From Pedobacter sp. FW305-3-2-15-E-R2A2 (lineage in GTDB: Bacteria; Bacteroidota; Bacteroidia; Sphingobacteriales; Sphingobacteriaceae): a DNA stretch of 64,000 bases. The position numbers and the translations under genes are program-made. Below the pieces are notes generated by a model, which did no database searches, was not told the origin of the DNA, and saw only the letters and a list, made by a program, of their open reading frames with translations. The stretch is from contig NZ_CP151803.1 in NCBI RefSeq assembly GCF_038446955.1, positions 3,596,001 to 3,660,000 on the forward strand. Reading direction: 5' to 3'. Below are positions 8,423-15,975 of this stretch, one piece after another. Every line of letters begins with the position of its first letter. Position 1 is the first letter of the stretch.

Positions 8423-8899
8423 TTATTGTTTCTTTTTAATGACGGTAACGGCTATTTTTCCATCTTCCAAACCCTCCAGGTTTTTATCTGCAAAAGTATC
8501 TTTGGCAGCTGATTTTTGTATGAGTTGTAAGAGCTCTTCAGAAGTGCCCGTATGTTGAACATCGATGGTAGAGCCTGTGGCACTATATTTAATTTTGGTG
8601 CTTTCTACACCTGTACATTTCTGAATGTTTTCATTGACCGCTTTCAAGGTCATAAAGTCGACCCCATTGAGGGTGATGGTGGTGCCGCCTGTTACCGGGG
8701 CAGCAGGTTCCGTTGTTTTCTTCTTTTTCGACAAGAAGCCTAACAATTTATCGCCTGTACCTTTAGTGCGGTCTGCCGCGTTTGATGCTTTATCTACCTT
8801 GCTTAATGCTTTATCAATTTTGTCGAATACGCCCTGTGCTTTAAGCGATGTGCCACCAAATATGATCAGTGCGAAACACATCATCGGAATAATTTTCAT
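8423..8899 (-). CDS. Secreted hypothetical protein, 158 aa
   Basis: Signal peptide to about residue 22 (GGTSLKAQG). A Lys/Asp-rich segment follows (KIDKALSKVDKASNAADRTK), with a basic run LLGFLSKKKKT. The C-terminal ~85 residues look like an alpha/beta domain ('TITLNGVDFMTLKAVNENIQ'). No named family recognised. The C-terminal part might be a BON- or heavy-metal-like ferredoxin fold, a weak guess. It has its own promoter at 8939-8969 and lies just after the response regulator on the same strand, but a long hairpin separates the two. Confidence 0.65.
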   Translation of the reverse strand: MKIIPMMCFALIIFGGTSLKAQGVFDKIDKALSKVDKASNAADRTKGTGDKLLGFLSKKKKTTEPAAPVTGGTTITLNGVDFMTLKAVNENIQKCTGVESTKIKYSATGSTIDVQHTGTSEELLQLIQKSAAKDTFADKNLEGLEDGKIAVTVIKKKQ

Positions 8900-8938
8900 G
8901 TTGGTTTTATTTTAGAGGTTTAATACTGGTTCTTACCT

Positions 8939-8969
8939 CAAAAATACCGGGTATTCAAGCTCCTCACAA
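8939..8969 (-). promoter_or_regulatory. Promoter of the 158-aa gene with overlapping palindrome
   Basis: On the minus strand: TTG (8967-8969), 20 bases, TATTTTTG (8939-8946), a perfect TAnnTTTG. The 13-base palindrome AATACC-G-GGTATT at 8943-8955 overlaps the -7 box and spacer. That is where a repressor or activator site would sit. The start codon is 40 bases downstream. Confidence 0.5.
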
Positions 8970-9011
8970 TACCTGAAAACATGGCTTTATTTCTACCTGT
9001 TTTCAGGTATT
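8968..9011 (-). terminator. 14-bp hairpin after the response regulator
   Basis: AATACCTGAAAACA at 8968-8981 and its exact reverse complement at 8998-9011 enclose a 16-base loop. The hairpin begins 13 bases past the stop of the response-regulator gene, so it probably terminates the sensor-regulator transcript. There is no clear T tract. The same TACCTG/CAGGTA half-sites occur upstream of the kinase at 11694-11709, so a protein-binding role is also possible. Confidence 0.5.
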
Positions 9012-9024
9012 AGCCCTATTTCCG

Positions 9025-9660
9025 CTACACAAGACCCTGATCCATAGCCGCTTTAATAAGTGATGCTACATTTTTAACCTGAAATTTCTGCAGGAGATTT
9101 TTGCGATGGGTCTCTACCGTTAACGGACTCAGGTGCAGGCTTTTGGCAATGACCGGTGTCGTTTGCCCTTGCGAGATCAGGCATAAGATCTCTTTTTCTC
9201 TTTTGGTCAGCTGGGCAGGGGTGTCGAGCTCGTTTAAGGTAGGCTGCGCCATGATTTCCCTGACCGCATTGCTAAAGGCGATCCGTCCCTGAAGTGCTTC
9301 GTTGATACAAGTGATTAATTCTTCTGAAGAGATGTTTTTAAGCATGTAACCTGTGGCGCCATTTTGTAACATCTGAAGGATCATACTGCGTTGACTGTGG
9401 TTACTCAAAGCAAGCACATGTGTTTTTGGGGAGATCTTTTTAATCTCCTTACACAATTCAATGCCATTGGCATCGGGGAGGGTAATGTCGAGTAAAACAA
9501 CATCAACTTTGTTTTCCTTCAGAAAAGCGATAAAGGTGGTGCCGAGGGTAAAACAGCCGGAGATTTCGATCCCCTCCAGGTCTGTCAATAACCGTTGAAG
9601 TCCTTCCAGGACAATCAGGTGATCGTCTACGATTGCTAATGTTGCATTGTTAGTCCACAT
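9025..9660 (-). CDS. NarL/LuxR-family response regulator
   Basis: A 211-residue two-component response regulator. The receiver domain spans ~5-125, with acidic residues at VDDH (11-13), phospho-acceptor Asp58 in 'VVLLDITLPD', and the conserved Lys in the loop near 105. A LuxR/GerE HTH covers ~148-210 ('LTKREKEILCLISQGQ', 'VETHRKNLLQKF'). It overlaps the upstream sensor kinase by 11 bases, so the two are translationally coupled partners. Output genes are unknown. Matching TACCTG palindromes near 8968-9011 and 11694-11709 suggest, by inference only, autoregulation. Confidence 0.92.
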   Translation of the reverse strand: MWTNNATLAIVDDHLIVLEGLQRLLTDLEGIEISGCFTLGTTFIAFLKENKVDVVLLDITLPDANGIELCKEIKKISPKTHVLALSNHSQRSMILQMLQNGATGYMLKNISSEELITCINEALQGRIAFSNAVREIMAQPTLNELDTPAQLTKREKEILCLISQGQTTPVIAKSLHLSPLTVETHRKNLLQKFQVKNVASLIKAAMDQGLV

Positions 9661-11650
9661 GTAATTCTATATTAATAACAGTCCCTTCATTAATTGTTGA
9701 TTCTATCTCTATTTTTCCCTTTAGGAAGCCCACTCTGTTCCTGATGTTCTTCAGACCTGTTCCGTTTTCTGTATGCCCTGAATTCAGTTCAAAGCCTTTG
9801 CCATTGTCCTCCTGAGTAATGAAGAACATGTCGTTGTTTCTGCTGCACTGCAATAGGATTTTTGTGGCCTCCGCATGGCGGATCGCATTGGCCAGCATCT
9901 CCTGCACGATTCTGTAAATGTTAATCTGAGTCTGCTCTGGAATAGGTCCATCAATCTCCAATGCCTGAAATTCGATTTTTGTTCTTGTGGTCATCAGTGT
10001 TTCACAAAGATCTTTCAAGGCCGTTTTTAATCCGAAATTGAGCAGGTTCTCCGGCATCATATTGTGGGCAATTCTGCGCAGTTCAGTGACCGAATTGTCC
10101 AGCTGTCCAATGATTTTCTGCAGGTCTTCCTTTTGATTTTCAGAGCGTGGGTTTTCGAGTTGTCCGGAGAGGTTGATCTTTGCTCCGGCCAGCATTCCAC
10201 CCAGTCCATCATGCAGGTCTCTGGCCAGTCTGCGGCGTTCCTGTTCTTCTCCTTCCAGCATAGCCTGACTGTATTGAAGCTGTTGTTGTTGTTCCAGTTC
10301 ATTCAGGTGTTGCCTGTAACTCAGTTCTTTCTGGGCCAGCAGCTTTCTGTTGTTGCGGTAGTACAGGAACGAAAATGCAGCTGCGACCAATAGGAACAGA
10401 CTTACGGCGCCCAATAGCCAGTTAATCAGCCGGTTGTTTTTGGCCGCTAATGCCGACTGGATATTATTGGCTTTCAGTTCATTGATCTCTTTTTGTTTTT
10501 CTGTGTCTTTATACTTTAACTCCAGGGCATGAACTTCAGTTTTCAGCTTGCCCTGGGCGACACTGTCGCTGAGCTTGCTGTAACGTTCCAACCAGTCGTA
10601 GGCCAAAGTCATTTTCCCAAGGCCTTTATAGGTAATGGCCATGCCATGATAAAGCTGTAACCTGTTCACCGACAGCTTCATCATCGGAGGTTTCTTCATC
10701 AGGTATTCCAATACCGATCTGGCTTGCTCAAAATCTTTAATATAGTAACTCGCGTAGAATTTCTGAAGCAGCAGGCGTTGTTCTTTATAGGGGATCTTTA
10801 GTTTTTCCGATAAGACGATTCCTTTTTCAATGCTTGCCAGAGCTTTTTTAAATTGATCACCTACTGTAAAATAGAGGCCTTCCGCAGCGTAATAGTCCAA
10901 TAGGTATTCTGATTCAGGGTAGGGTGCCAACAGGTTCCGGATCTCCTCCAATATGACGCTTGCCTTGGGGTTCTGACCGGATTGGGTATAATTTTCTGCC
11001 AGGGTATGGTAAGCAATGATCAGCTCAGCGGAAGTAGCTTCTTTATTTTTCAGAAAGCCAATTGCTTTTAAACAATAGGTTTCCGCTTTCGCAAACTGAC
11101 CTGAATTCTTGAAAATATTGGCGAGCATTAAATAACTCGTTCCAATAAAATTTTTGTTTTCCGCCTTCCTGGCCAGGGGGATACATTTGTTAAATACAAT
11201 ATCGGTGAGTACGTCGTAATTGTCTTTCTTGAACTGTATAATTCCATATTGATACCATGCCTTTGCCCTGAATAAACTGGCGTCTTTTGTTGGATAAGCA
11301 CGAAGCATTGTTTCCACATTTCTGTACATTTTCTCACTCTTATTCTGCTGCGTCTGAACAATCAGATAGGCCTCGTAGTATTGGGCGATGATTTTTAAAT
11401 AGGGGTAGCGATGAGCCAGTTTTTTTCCCTGTTCCAGGTATTTCCCAGATCTGAGGCTGTCTTTATGAGCCCAGAATTGCGACAATTCGAAGTTCGCCCT
11501 CGCTTTGATGCTATCTGTTGCAGCAGTATGGCGCTCTTTCGCTAAACTATCCAGGTAAAACCGTTCATTTAAAGGCACCTGTCCGCTACACCACATCATG
11601 GTCATGAGCAACATTAGAAAGACAGGGATGTATTTAGGCATAGTATACAA
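9650..11650 (-). CDS. TPR sensor histidine kinase (HisKA_3 type)
   Basis: A 666-residue sensor kinase. It has a signal peptide (ends near residue 24, ...MWCSGQ), periplasmic TPR-like helices to ~390, one membrane segment at ~410-430, a short coiled coil, a HisKA_3 dimerisation domain with phospho-His480 in 'RRRLARDLHDGLGGM', and an HATPase_c domain with 'QEMLANAIRHAEAT' (N box) and 'DNGKGF' (G1 box). The layout matches NarX/DesK-type kinases paired with LuxR-type regulators. It overlaps its response-regulator gene. The TPR input domain probably senses an envelope ligand or partner protein; which one is unknown. Confidence 0.92.
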   Translation of the reverse strand: MYTMPKYIPVFLMLLMTMMWCSGQVPLNERFYLDSLAKERHTAATDSIKARANFELSQFWAHKDSLRSGKYLEQGKKLAHRYPYLKIIAQYYEAYLIVQTQQNKSEKMYRNVETMLRAYPTKDASLFRAKAWYQYGIIQFKKDNYDVLTDIVFNKCIPLARKAENKNFIGTSYLMLANIFKNSGQFAKAETYCLKAIGFLKNKEATSAELIIAYHTLAENYTQSGQNPKASVILEEIRNLLAPYPESEYLLDYYAAEGLYFTVGDQFKKALASIEKGIVLSEKLKIPYKEQRLLLQKFYASYYIKDFEQARSVLEYLMKKPPMMKLSVNRLQLYHGMAITYKGLGKMTLAYDWLERYSKLSDSVAQGKLKTEVHALELKYKDTEKQKEINELKANNIQSALAAKNNRLINWLLGAVSLFLLVAAAFSFLYYRNNRKLLAQKELSYRQHLNELEQQQQLQYSQAMLEGEEQERRRLARDLHDGLGGMLAGAKINLSGQLENPRSENQKEDLQKIIGQLDNSVTELRRIAHNMMPENLLNFGLKTALKDLCETLMTTRTKIEFQALEIDGPIPEQTQINIYRIVQEMLANAIRHAEATKILLQCSRNNDMFFITQEDNGKGFELNSGHTENGTGLKNIRNRVGFLKGKIEIESTINEGTVINIELHVD

Positions 11651-11693
11651 GTATATGGAAGATTTCCAAAAATGCGGATTTCCATATTAAAAA

Positions 11694-11709
11694 TACCTGG
11701 AAGCAGGTA
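11694..11709. repeat. TACCTG-N4-CAGGTA palindrome upstream of the kinase
   Basis: A perfect 6-bp dyad with a 4-base spacer, 43 bases upstream of the kinase start. The same half-sites appear in the hairpin at 8968-9011. This is a candidate response-regulator site. Confidence 0.35.
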
Positions 11710-11830
11710 GTACAAAACCATTGTTATTGGGTATTGTATAGCTGATGATTAACTGTATTTTTGATTCAACCAAAACAGGATTAGATCAGTGCAGAAATAG
11801 GTGATGGACTTTCTTTTTTAGGAAGTTCAT

Positions 11831-11858
11831 GACGAAAGCCCATAACAGGGCTTTCGTC
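11831..11858 (-). terminator. 11-bp hairpin after the chitinase gene
   Basis: GACGAAAGCCC and GGGCTTTCGTC form a perfect 11-bp GC-rich stem with a 6-base loop, 19 bases past the stop of the GH18 gene. No long T run follows, as often seen in Bacteroidota. Confidence 0.6.
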
Positions 11859-11877
11859 GTAAACAAGGATTTCTTAT

Positions 11878-13275
11878 TTATTGATTGATGCGAAAAGCTT
11901 CCCATCCGGAAATCGTGGTTCGGTTGCAGGTCATGGCCTGAGTCCCATTTTCGCAGGAGATATATTTTCCATTGTTTCCTCTGAAAGAAACACTGCCATC
12001 GGCATTGGCTACCCAGTCGAATTTCTCCCAGTCGCCCATTACCGTACGGCTACAGGTAATCGCTGCATTTCCGTTTTCCGAGGAAACAAATTTGCCTTTA
12101 CTTCTCAGCGCTATTTTTCCGCCCCCTGCATCAATAACGGTAAAGGTTTCCGTAGGAGAGGCGGTGGTCCGGTTACAGGTCATGGCCTGCAAGCCATTTT
12201 CGCCGCTCACATATTTTGCATTAAAGCCTTTTAAGGTAACCGTTGATCCGATAGGGATGTTTCCGCCTGGGTTTCCTGTCCTGGAAAGTACCACCTGGTT
12301 AATGGCCGTCAAGAGTGAATTTCCACCCGTCGCATCCTGCGACAATTCCCAGATCATGATGCCACCACCTTGATCAAAGGCCAGATTGGTCTTGCTTTTA
12401 ATAGTCGGGATCCCATTGTAACCTATTCCGGAGAAGGAATCAGAGTTGGCGCTTCCGCCTCTCGACAGGATTGTCTTGTAGTCTACATATTCATTTGCCG
12501 ATCTGCCATAAAATGGTACGCCCAGATTGGCCTTGCCAGCAGGAAGCCCTCTTCCTTTCCAATAATTCAGAGACTGTACGGCAAGGTCATAAGTGGAATG
12601 GTTGGCCCCGCTTTCATCATAAGCCATGATATTCAGGAAATCTACGTATCCAAACACGTTGTTCTGGATACTTGCGCCATTATAAGAAACCACTGCGGCA
12701 GTAAGCAATTTTCCCATATTGTGCATTGCTGTACTGAGCTGCTGCATTAGCAGGGAGTAATTATTTGCCGAACTTCCGTTGTCGGGATATTCCCAATCGA
12801 TGTCGATCCCGTCTAATCCGTACTGGTTGACAAGGCTGACGACGTTATTGGTGAAATTGGTACGTCCGCCGGCGCTTGCAGCAAAGGATTCAAAGGCACT
12901 GTCGTTTCCATTGTTCCAGCCGCCTACAGAGACCAGCACTTTTACATTATTGGAATGTGCTGCTGAGACTAAGGCCTGAAGCTTGGATGGGTTTTCTAAA
13001 GCCTGAAAACCACCTGAATTGGTGGGAAGAATAAAAGCGTAATTAATGTGGGTAAGTTTACTGAACTGGATCTGGCTTACTTCTCCTGCCCAGGAAGGTA
13101 CATAACCTATCACCTTGAAATCGGCAGCAGCGATGGCTTGAACCGCCGACTGTTTTGAATTCCTGTTCTGATCTTCGGGCGAAGCAAAGTCCGCTTGTTT
13201 GGTTTTACAGGAGGCCAGGCACAGTAGCAACAGTGCAGGTAATAAAATAGACCTTAATTGATTTTTTGTTTTCAT
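11878..13275 (-). CDS. GH18 chitinase-like lipoprotein with fascin-like tail
   Basis: A 465-residue lipoprotein: lipobox LASC with Cys23. Residues ~53-330 form a GH18 TIM barrel with the catalytic signature DGIDIDWE at 155-162 (acid Glu162), the SxGG strand 'VLVSVGGW' near 113-120, and 'IMAYD' near 215. The remaining ~125 residues hold three repeats of 'KYVSxENGxxAMTCNRT' type, i.e. a fascin-like beta-trefoil, probably a carbohydrate or surface-binding module. It should hydrolyse chitin or related beta-1,4-GlcNAc glycans at the cell surface; endo-beta-N-acetylglucosaminidase activity on glycoproteins is the main alternative. It is monocistronic, with a hairpin terminator at 11831-11858. Confidence 0.88.
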   Translation of the reverse strand: MKTKNQLRSILLPALLLLCLASCKTKQADFASPEDQNRNSKQSAVQAIAAADFKVIGYVPSWAGEVSQIQFSKLTHINYAFILPTNSGGFQALENPSKLQALVSAAHSNNVKVLVSVGGWNNGNDSAFESFAASAGGRTNFTNNVVSLVNQYGLDGIDIDWEYPDNGSSANNYSLLMQQLSTAMHNMGKLLTAAVVSYNGASIQNNVFGYVDFLNIMAYDESGANHSTYDLAVQSLNYWKGRGLPAGKANLGVPFYGRSANEYVDYKTILSRGGSANSDSFSGIGYNGIPTIKSKTNLAFDQGGGIMIWELSQDATGGNSLLTAINQVVLSRTGNPGGNIPIGSTVTLKGFNAKYVSGENGLQAMTCNRTTASPTETFTVIDAGGGKIALRSKGKFVSSENGNAAITCSRTVMGDWEKFDWVANADGSVSFRGNNGKYISCENGTQAMTCNRTTISGWEAFRINQ

Positions 13276-13333
13276 GATATTTGAATTTATGTTAGGGATT
13301 TAACATTAATTTAAAACAATAAAACTCATAAAA

Positions 13334-13341
13334 CAAAAATA
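13334..13341 (-). promoter_or_regulatory. Candidate -7 box for the chitinase-like gene
   Basis: The minus strand reads TATTTTTG, a perfect TAnnTTTG box 58 bases upstream of the start at 13275. No convincing -33 TTG lies at the expected 19-21 base distance, so confidence is low. Confidence 0.3.
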
Positions 13342-13516
13342 AATTTAGGTTAGATTAATTATGAAGTAAAATTAAGATAAAACGCAATACGCTTGAAATA
13401 CAATCTATTCCCTGTTATTTATGGATTTAAGCAGGAAAAGTGTAGGTCTGTTTAAAATTGATGATGCGCCATAAAATCATTCCAATAAATCTCCGCAGAA
13501 TGAATACATTTATAGC

Positions 13517-14011
13517 ATGAAAAAGATCATTCCTATATTATCTGCAGCAATTCTGTTGTTATCTGCCTGTAGTCAAAATACCAGAGTACCTAATTCTAAT
13601 GCAGCAAAGCCTGCTGCTGAAAAAGAGTTTTTCGCCAGGATGCGCATCGATGAAAAGATTAAAGAAGGAGGCGCTGTGAAATTGAAATTTACGGTTTATA
13701 ACCAGACAGACAGTGTAAAGCAATTCTGTAAATGGCATACGCCGTTTGAGCCACTAATGAGTAAGTATCTGGATGTGAAAGACGAAAATGGGACAGAAGT
13801 AGGGTACCAGGGGCCTATGGCCAAAAGAATAATGCCTCCTCCGGCAGATAGTTATCTGAAACTGAATCCTGGCGATAGTCTTTCCGTAGATGTGGATGTG
13901 TTAAAAGCTTACCCAATCAAAAAAGCAGGGAAATATAGCATTGTTTATACCGGGCAGAACATGAGCGGTTTAGTGGTAAAGGATAGTGTTGTTTTTGAAT
14001 ATGGTAAATAG
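13517..14011 (+). CDS. Lipoprotein resembling the M35 peptidase accessory domain
   Basis: A 164-residue lipoprotein: lipobox LLSAC with Cys18. The mature part matches the beta-sandwich domain that precedes the catalytic domain in M35 peptidyl-Lys metalloendopeptidases: 'LKFTVYNQTDSVKQFCKWHT', then 'PFEPLMSKYLDVKDENGTEV', 'YQGPMAKRI', 'LNPGDSLSVDVDVLKAYPI'. The catalytic HExxH and GTxxYG parts of M35 are absent. The protein is complete, with its own signal and stop, so it is a stand-alone version. It may inhibit, bind or chaperone a protease. It converges on the TIGR04222-like gene, sharing a palindrome at the stops. Confidence 0.6.
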   Translation: MKKIIPILSAAILLLSACSQNTRVPNSNAAKPAAEKEFFARMRIDEKIKEGGAVKLKFTVYNQTDSVKQFCKWHTPFEPLMSKYLDVKDENGTEVGYQGPMAKRIMPPPADSYLKLNPGDSLSVDVDVLKAYPIKKAGKYSIVYTGQNMSGLVVKDSVVFEYGK

Positions 14012-14014
14012 GCC

Positions 14015-14030
14015 TGGGGATTAATCCCCA
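14015..14030. terminator. Palindrome between convergent stops
   Basis: TGGGGATTAATCCCCA is a perfect 16-base palindrome spanning the stop codon of the minus-strand gene and 4 bases after the plus-strand stop. It could serve as a short bidirectional terminator, though there is almost no loop. Confidence 0.35.
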
Positions 14031-15382
14031 CCACATCCGCCGCAAGAACCGCAGGAGCTGCCACAGGAATTTCCATCACTTGAACCGGAACTTCCTCCGT
14101 CTGAACCTGCATCGGCTCCGGATTCCCTTCGTCTTTCAACTATAGGAATTAAAAAAGGTACTAAAGAAGCGGTTCCCAGCAGGAAATAATCCCATTGAGG
14201 GTTATCATCCGGTGATGCCCGAAGCTGATTCTCGTAGAATTTCGGTAATATTTTAGTACTGAACAGAGTCCTTAACCGTCTGATATAATAGATGATGAAT
14301 ACCAGGTAAGCGATTAAAATGGTTACCAGCAAAACAATTGGTTTTTCATTCCTACTTCCTGTATATACCCTTAGCAGACCCAGAAAAAAGAGCGTAAACA
14401 GAGCCATGACATTTACATTGTTCAGCCGCACAAAAAAAACGGACTTTCTCAGGTATTTATTAAAACCGTTGATTGCTCTTGCGGTAATATTGAATCCCGG
14501 CTTTAGTATCAGCCTGTTCAACAGTTGTTCGTACTTTGAGGGGCCGCTTTTCTTTAGTGCCTGCAGGCTACTGAATTCCTGTACATTTTCTACTTTATGG
14601 TTTTCAGTTAAGCTTAGTTTTTCGTCTGGTAATATCCGAATCGATTCCTTAAGAATTAAATTACTGATTACGCCATGTACGATATGAGATAGCTGCTGAT
14701 ATTCTGCATAAACCAATTCCGAAGGCGACAAATTGAATATAAAAACATCTTTTGGCCAGCTATTCAGTAAGGCCAAAAGGCGGCCTCTGTTGTACCGCTC
14801 CAGACTGATCAATCCCACTGCCAATAAAAACAAATAGCCTATCATAAAATAGGGGTTATCAATGAGGGGATAAAGCTTAAGCAGACCATAGCAGGAAATG
14901 ATAACGGTCAGAAGGATCAAAAATAACCGGTAAATAAACCCTGAAGTTCTGAGTTTATACTTTGGGAGTTGAAGCGGCTGATAAATATCCGTATACGCCC
15001 AGATGGAGCTTGGTTGTTCACCAAAGAAATTCAGGTATGCCTTTTTGGTTCTTTCCTTAGCCAGTTGAAATCTTTCAAAGTCCGTATCATTATGGCTGGA
15101 GGGAATATGTTCAATTTTCTTTCCCAGTAGCGCACAGAACTGATCGTAAGAAGTACTGAAGATCAGGTGTTGATGCCATACTGTATCTATAATCTCTGAC
15201 GGAGAAACCATGAAATCCGTTGATGCAGCGAGGTACATGAATTTTTTATACTCAAGAATAGCCTCCTTTGTAAAGTTGCTGGTCCAAAAGTTTTCATTCT
15301 GCAGGCGGGTAGAAAAACCATATTCACTGATTGGATCATCGAGGTCATATTTTTCGATCGTATTCCAGAGCGCTTTATCCAT
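14021..15382 (-). CDS. TIGR04222-type membrane protein with Cys/Gly tail
   Basis: A 453-residue protein. Residues ~1-130 resemble the 'glycine-rich domain-containing protein' family, with 'IDTVWHQHLIFSTSYDQFC' where the WHxH motif is typical. Membrane segments follow near 150-170, 175-195, 320-335, 345-365 and 400-420, and a final ~30 residues made largely of Gly, Ser and Cys (SCGSSCGSCGGCGGD). That combination matches the TIGR04222 family, whose Cys/Gly tail has no proven role. The tail could bind metal, be a cleaved peptide or be a sorting signal; all are guesses. It is monocistronic on the minus strand. Confidence 0.75.
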   Translation of the reverse strand: MDKALWNTIEKYDLDDPISEYGFSTRLQNENFWTSNFTKEAILEYKKFMYLAASTDFMVSPSEIIDTVWHQHLIFSTSYDQFCALLGKKIEHIPSSHNDTDFERFQLAKERTKKAYLNFFGEQPSSIWAYTDIYQPLQLPKYKLRTSGFIYRLFLILLTVIISCYGLLKLYPLIDNPYFMIGYLFLLAVGLISLERYNRGRLLALLNSWPKDVFIFNLSPSELVYAEYQQLSHIVHGVISNLILKESIRILPDEKLSLTENHKVENVQEFSSLQALKKSGPSKYEQLLNRLILKPGFNITARAINGFNKYLRKSVFFVRLNNVNVMALFTLFFLGLLRVYTGSRNEKPIVLLVTILIAYLVFIIYYIRRLRTLFSTKILPKFYENQLRASPDDNPQWDYFLLGTASLVPFLIPIVERRRESGADAGSDGGSSGSSDGNSCGSSCGSCGGCGGD

Positions 15383-15463
15383 ATCAATTAGATTGAGTCG
15401 TAAAAATAATATAATTATTTAAACGCGGCGATAATACCTTGGGTGAAAATGAAATACTATACT

Positions 15464-15471
15464 TAGTTTTG
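15464..15471 (+). promoter_or_regulatory. -7 box abutting the start at 15476
   Basis: TAGTTTTG is a perfect TAnnTTTG box, with TTG 22 bases upstream (15439-15441). The box ends only 4 bases before the ATG, so transcription would begin at or inside the first codons. Either the mRNA is leaderless or the real start is the second Met at 15485. Confidence 0.35.
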
Positions 15472-15475
15472 CCGG

Positions 15476-15937
15476 ATGAAATCAATGCTCCTCACCATCG
15501 TTTTAACATTCCTGCTTTCAGATACTATGAAGGCACAATCCTCATCAATAGCATTCAAATGGACGCCTGAAAATGAGCAAATTGTATCCAGGGAGTTTAG
15601 AAAGCATTTTAAATCTTCCTACCTTTCGGCAGGGGAGAAAAGAAAACTGGAAGACTGTTTAATCAGCAAACTTAAAGCAAGGTATCCAAATGGTGTTAAA
15701 ACAAGCAACGCTGCGTTTTTAGAACTGTGTGAAAAAATAGGTATTGAATGTAGAAAGTCGGTCAAACTAAATGTCTTATATCCCTGGAATGCCGATAATG
15801 AAAAAACTTTAAAAAAAGAGACCTTGAGCATGATGCCCGAAGGCTTTAGCGCTTCGGAAAAAAAGGCGGTATCAGGATGCATAGTGAATAAGCTTAAAGC
15901 CGGAAGGAAATCATTAAAATCGCAGACGCTTGTGTAA
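15476..15937 (+). CDS. Secreted hypothetical protein, 153 aa
   Basis: Signal peptide to about residue 22 (SDTMKAQSS). The mature part has two similar halves: 'ENEQIVSREFRK' plus 'SAGEKRKLEDCLISKLKARY', then 'DNEKTLKKETLS' plus 'SASEKKAVSGCIVNKLKAGR'. Each half keeps the pattern SAxEKxxxxxCxxxKLKA with one Cys, so the protein appears to be a tandem duplication of a ~60-residue helical unit. No named family recognised. It stands alone, facing the LRR-NTF2 gene convergently. Probably periplasmic. Confidence 0.7.
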   Translation: MKSMLLTIVLTFLLSDTMKAQSSSIAFKWTPENEQIVSREFRKHFKSSYLSAGEKRKLEDCLISKLKARYPNGVKTSNAAFLELCEKIGIECRKSVKLNVLYPWNADNEKTLKKETLSMMPEGFSASEKKAVSGCIVNKLKAGRKSLKSQTLV

Positions 15938-15975
15938 TTCAACACCTGGACAATAAAAAAAACAAATAAACCGCT

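Noticed and set aside
8330..8512. 60-codon plus-strand frame after the CoiA-like gene
   Set aside because: Mostly antisense to the secreted 158-residue gene and without a recognisable motif.
12370..12750. 126-codon plus-strand frame inside the GH18 gene
   Set aside because: Antisense to the TIM barrel of the chitinase; no domain.
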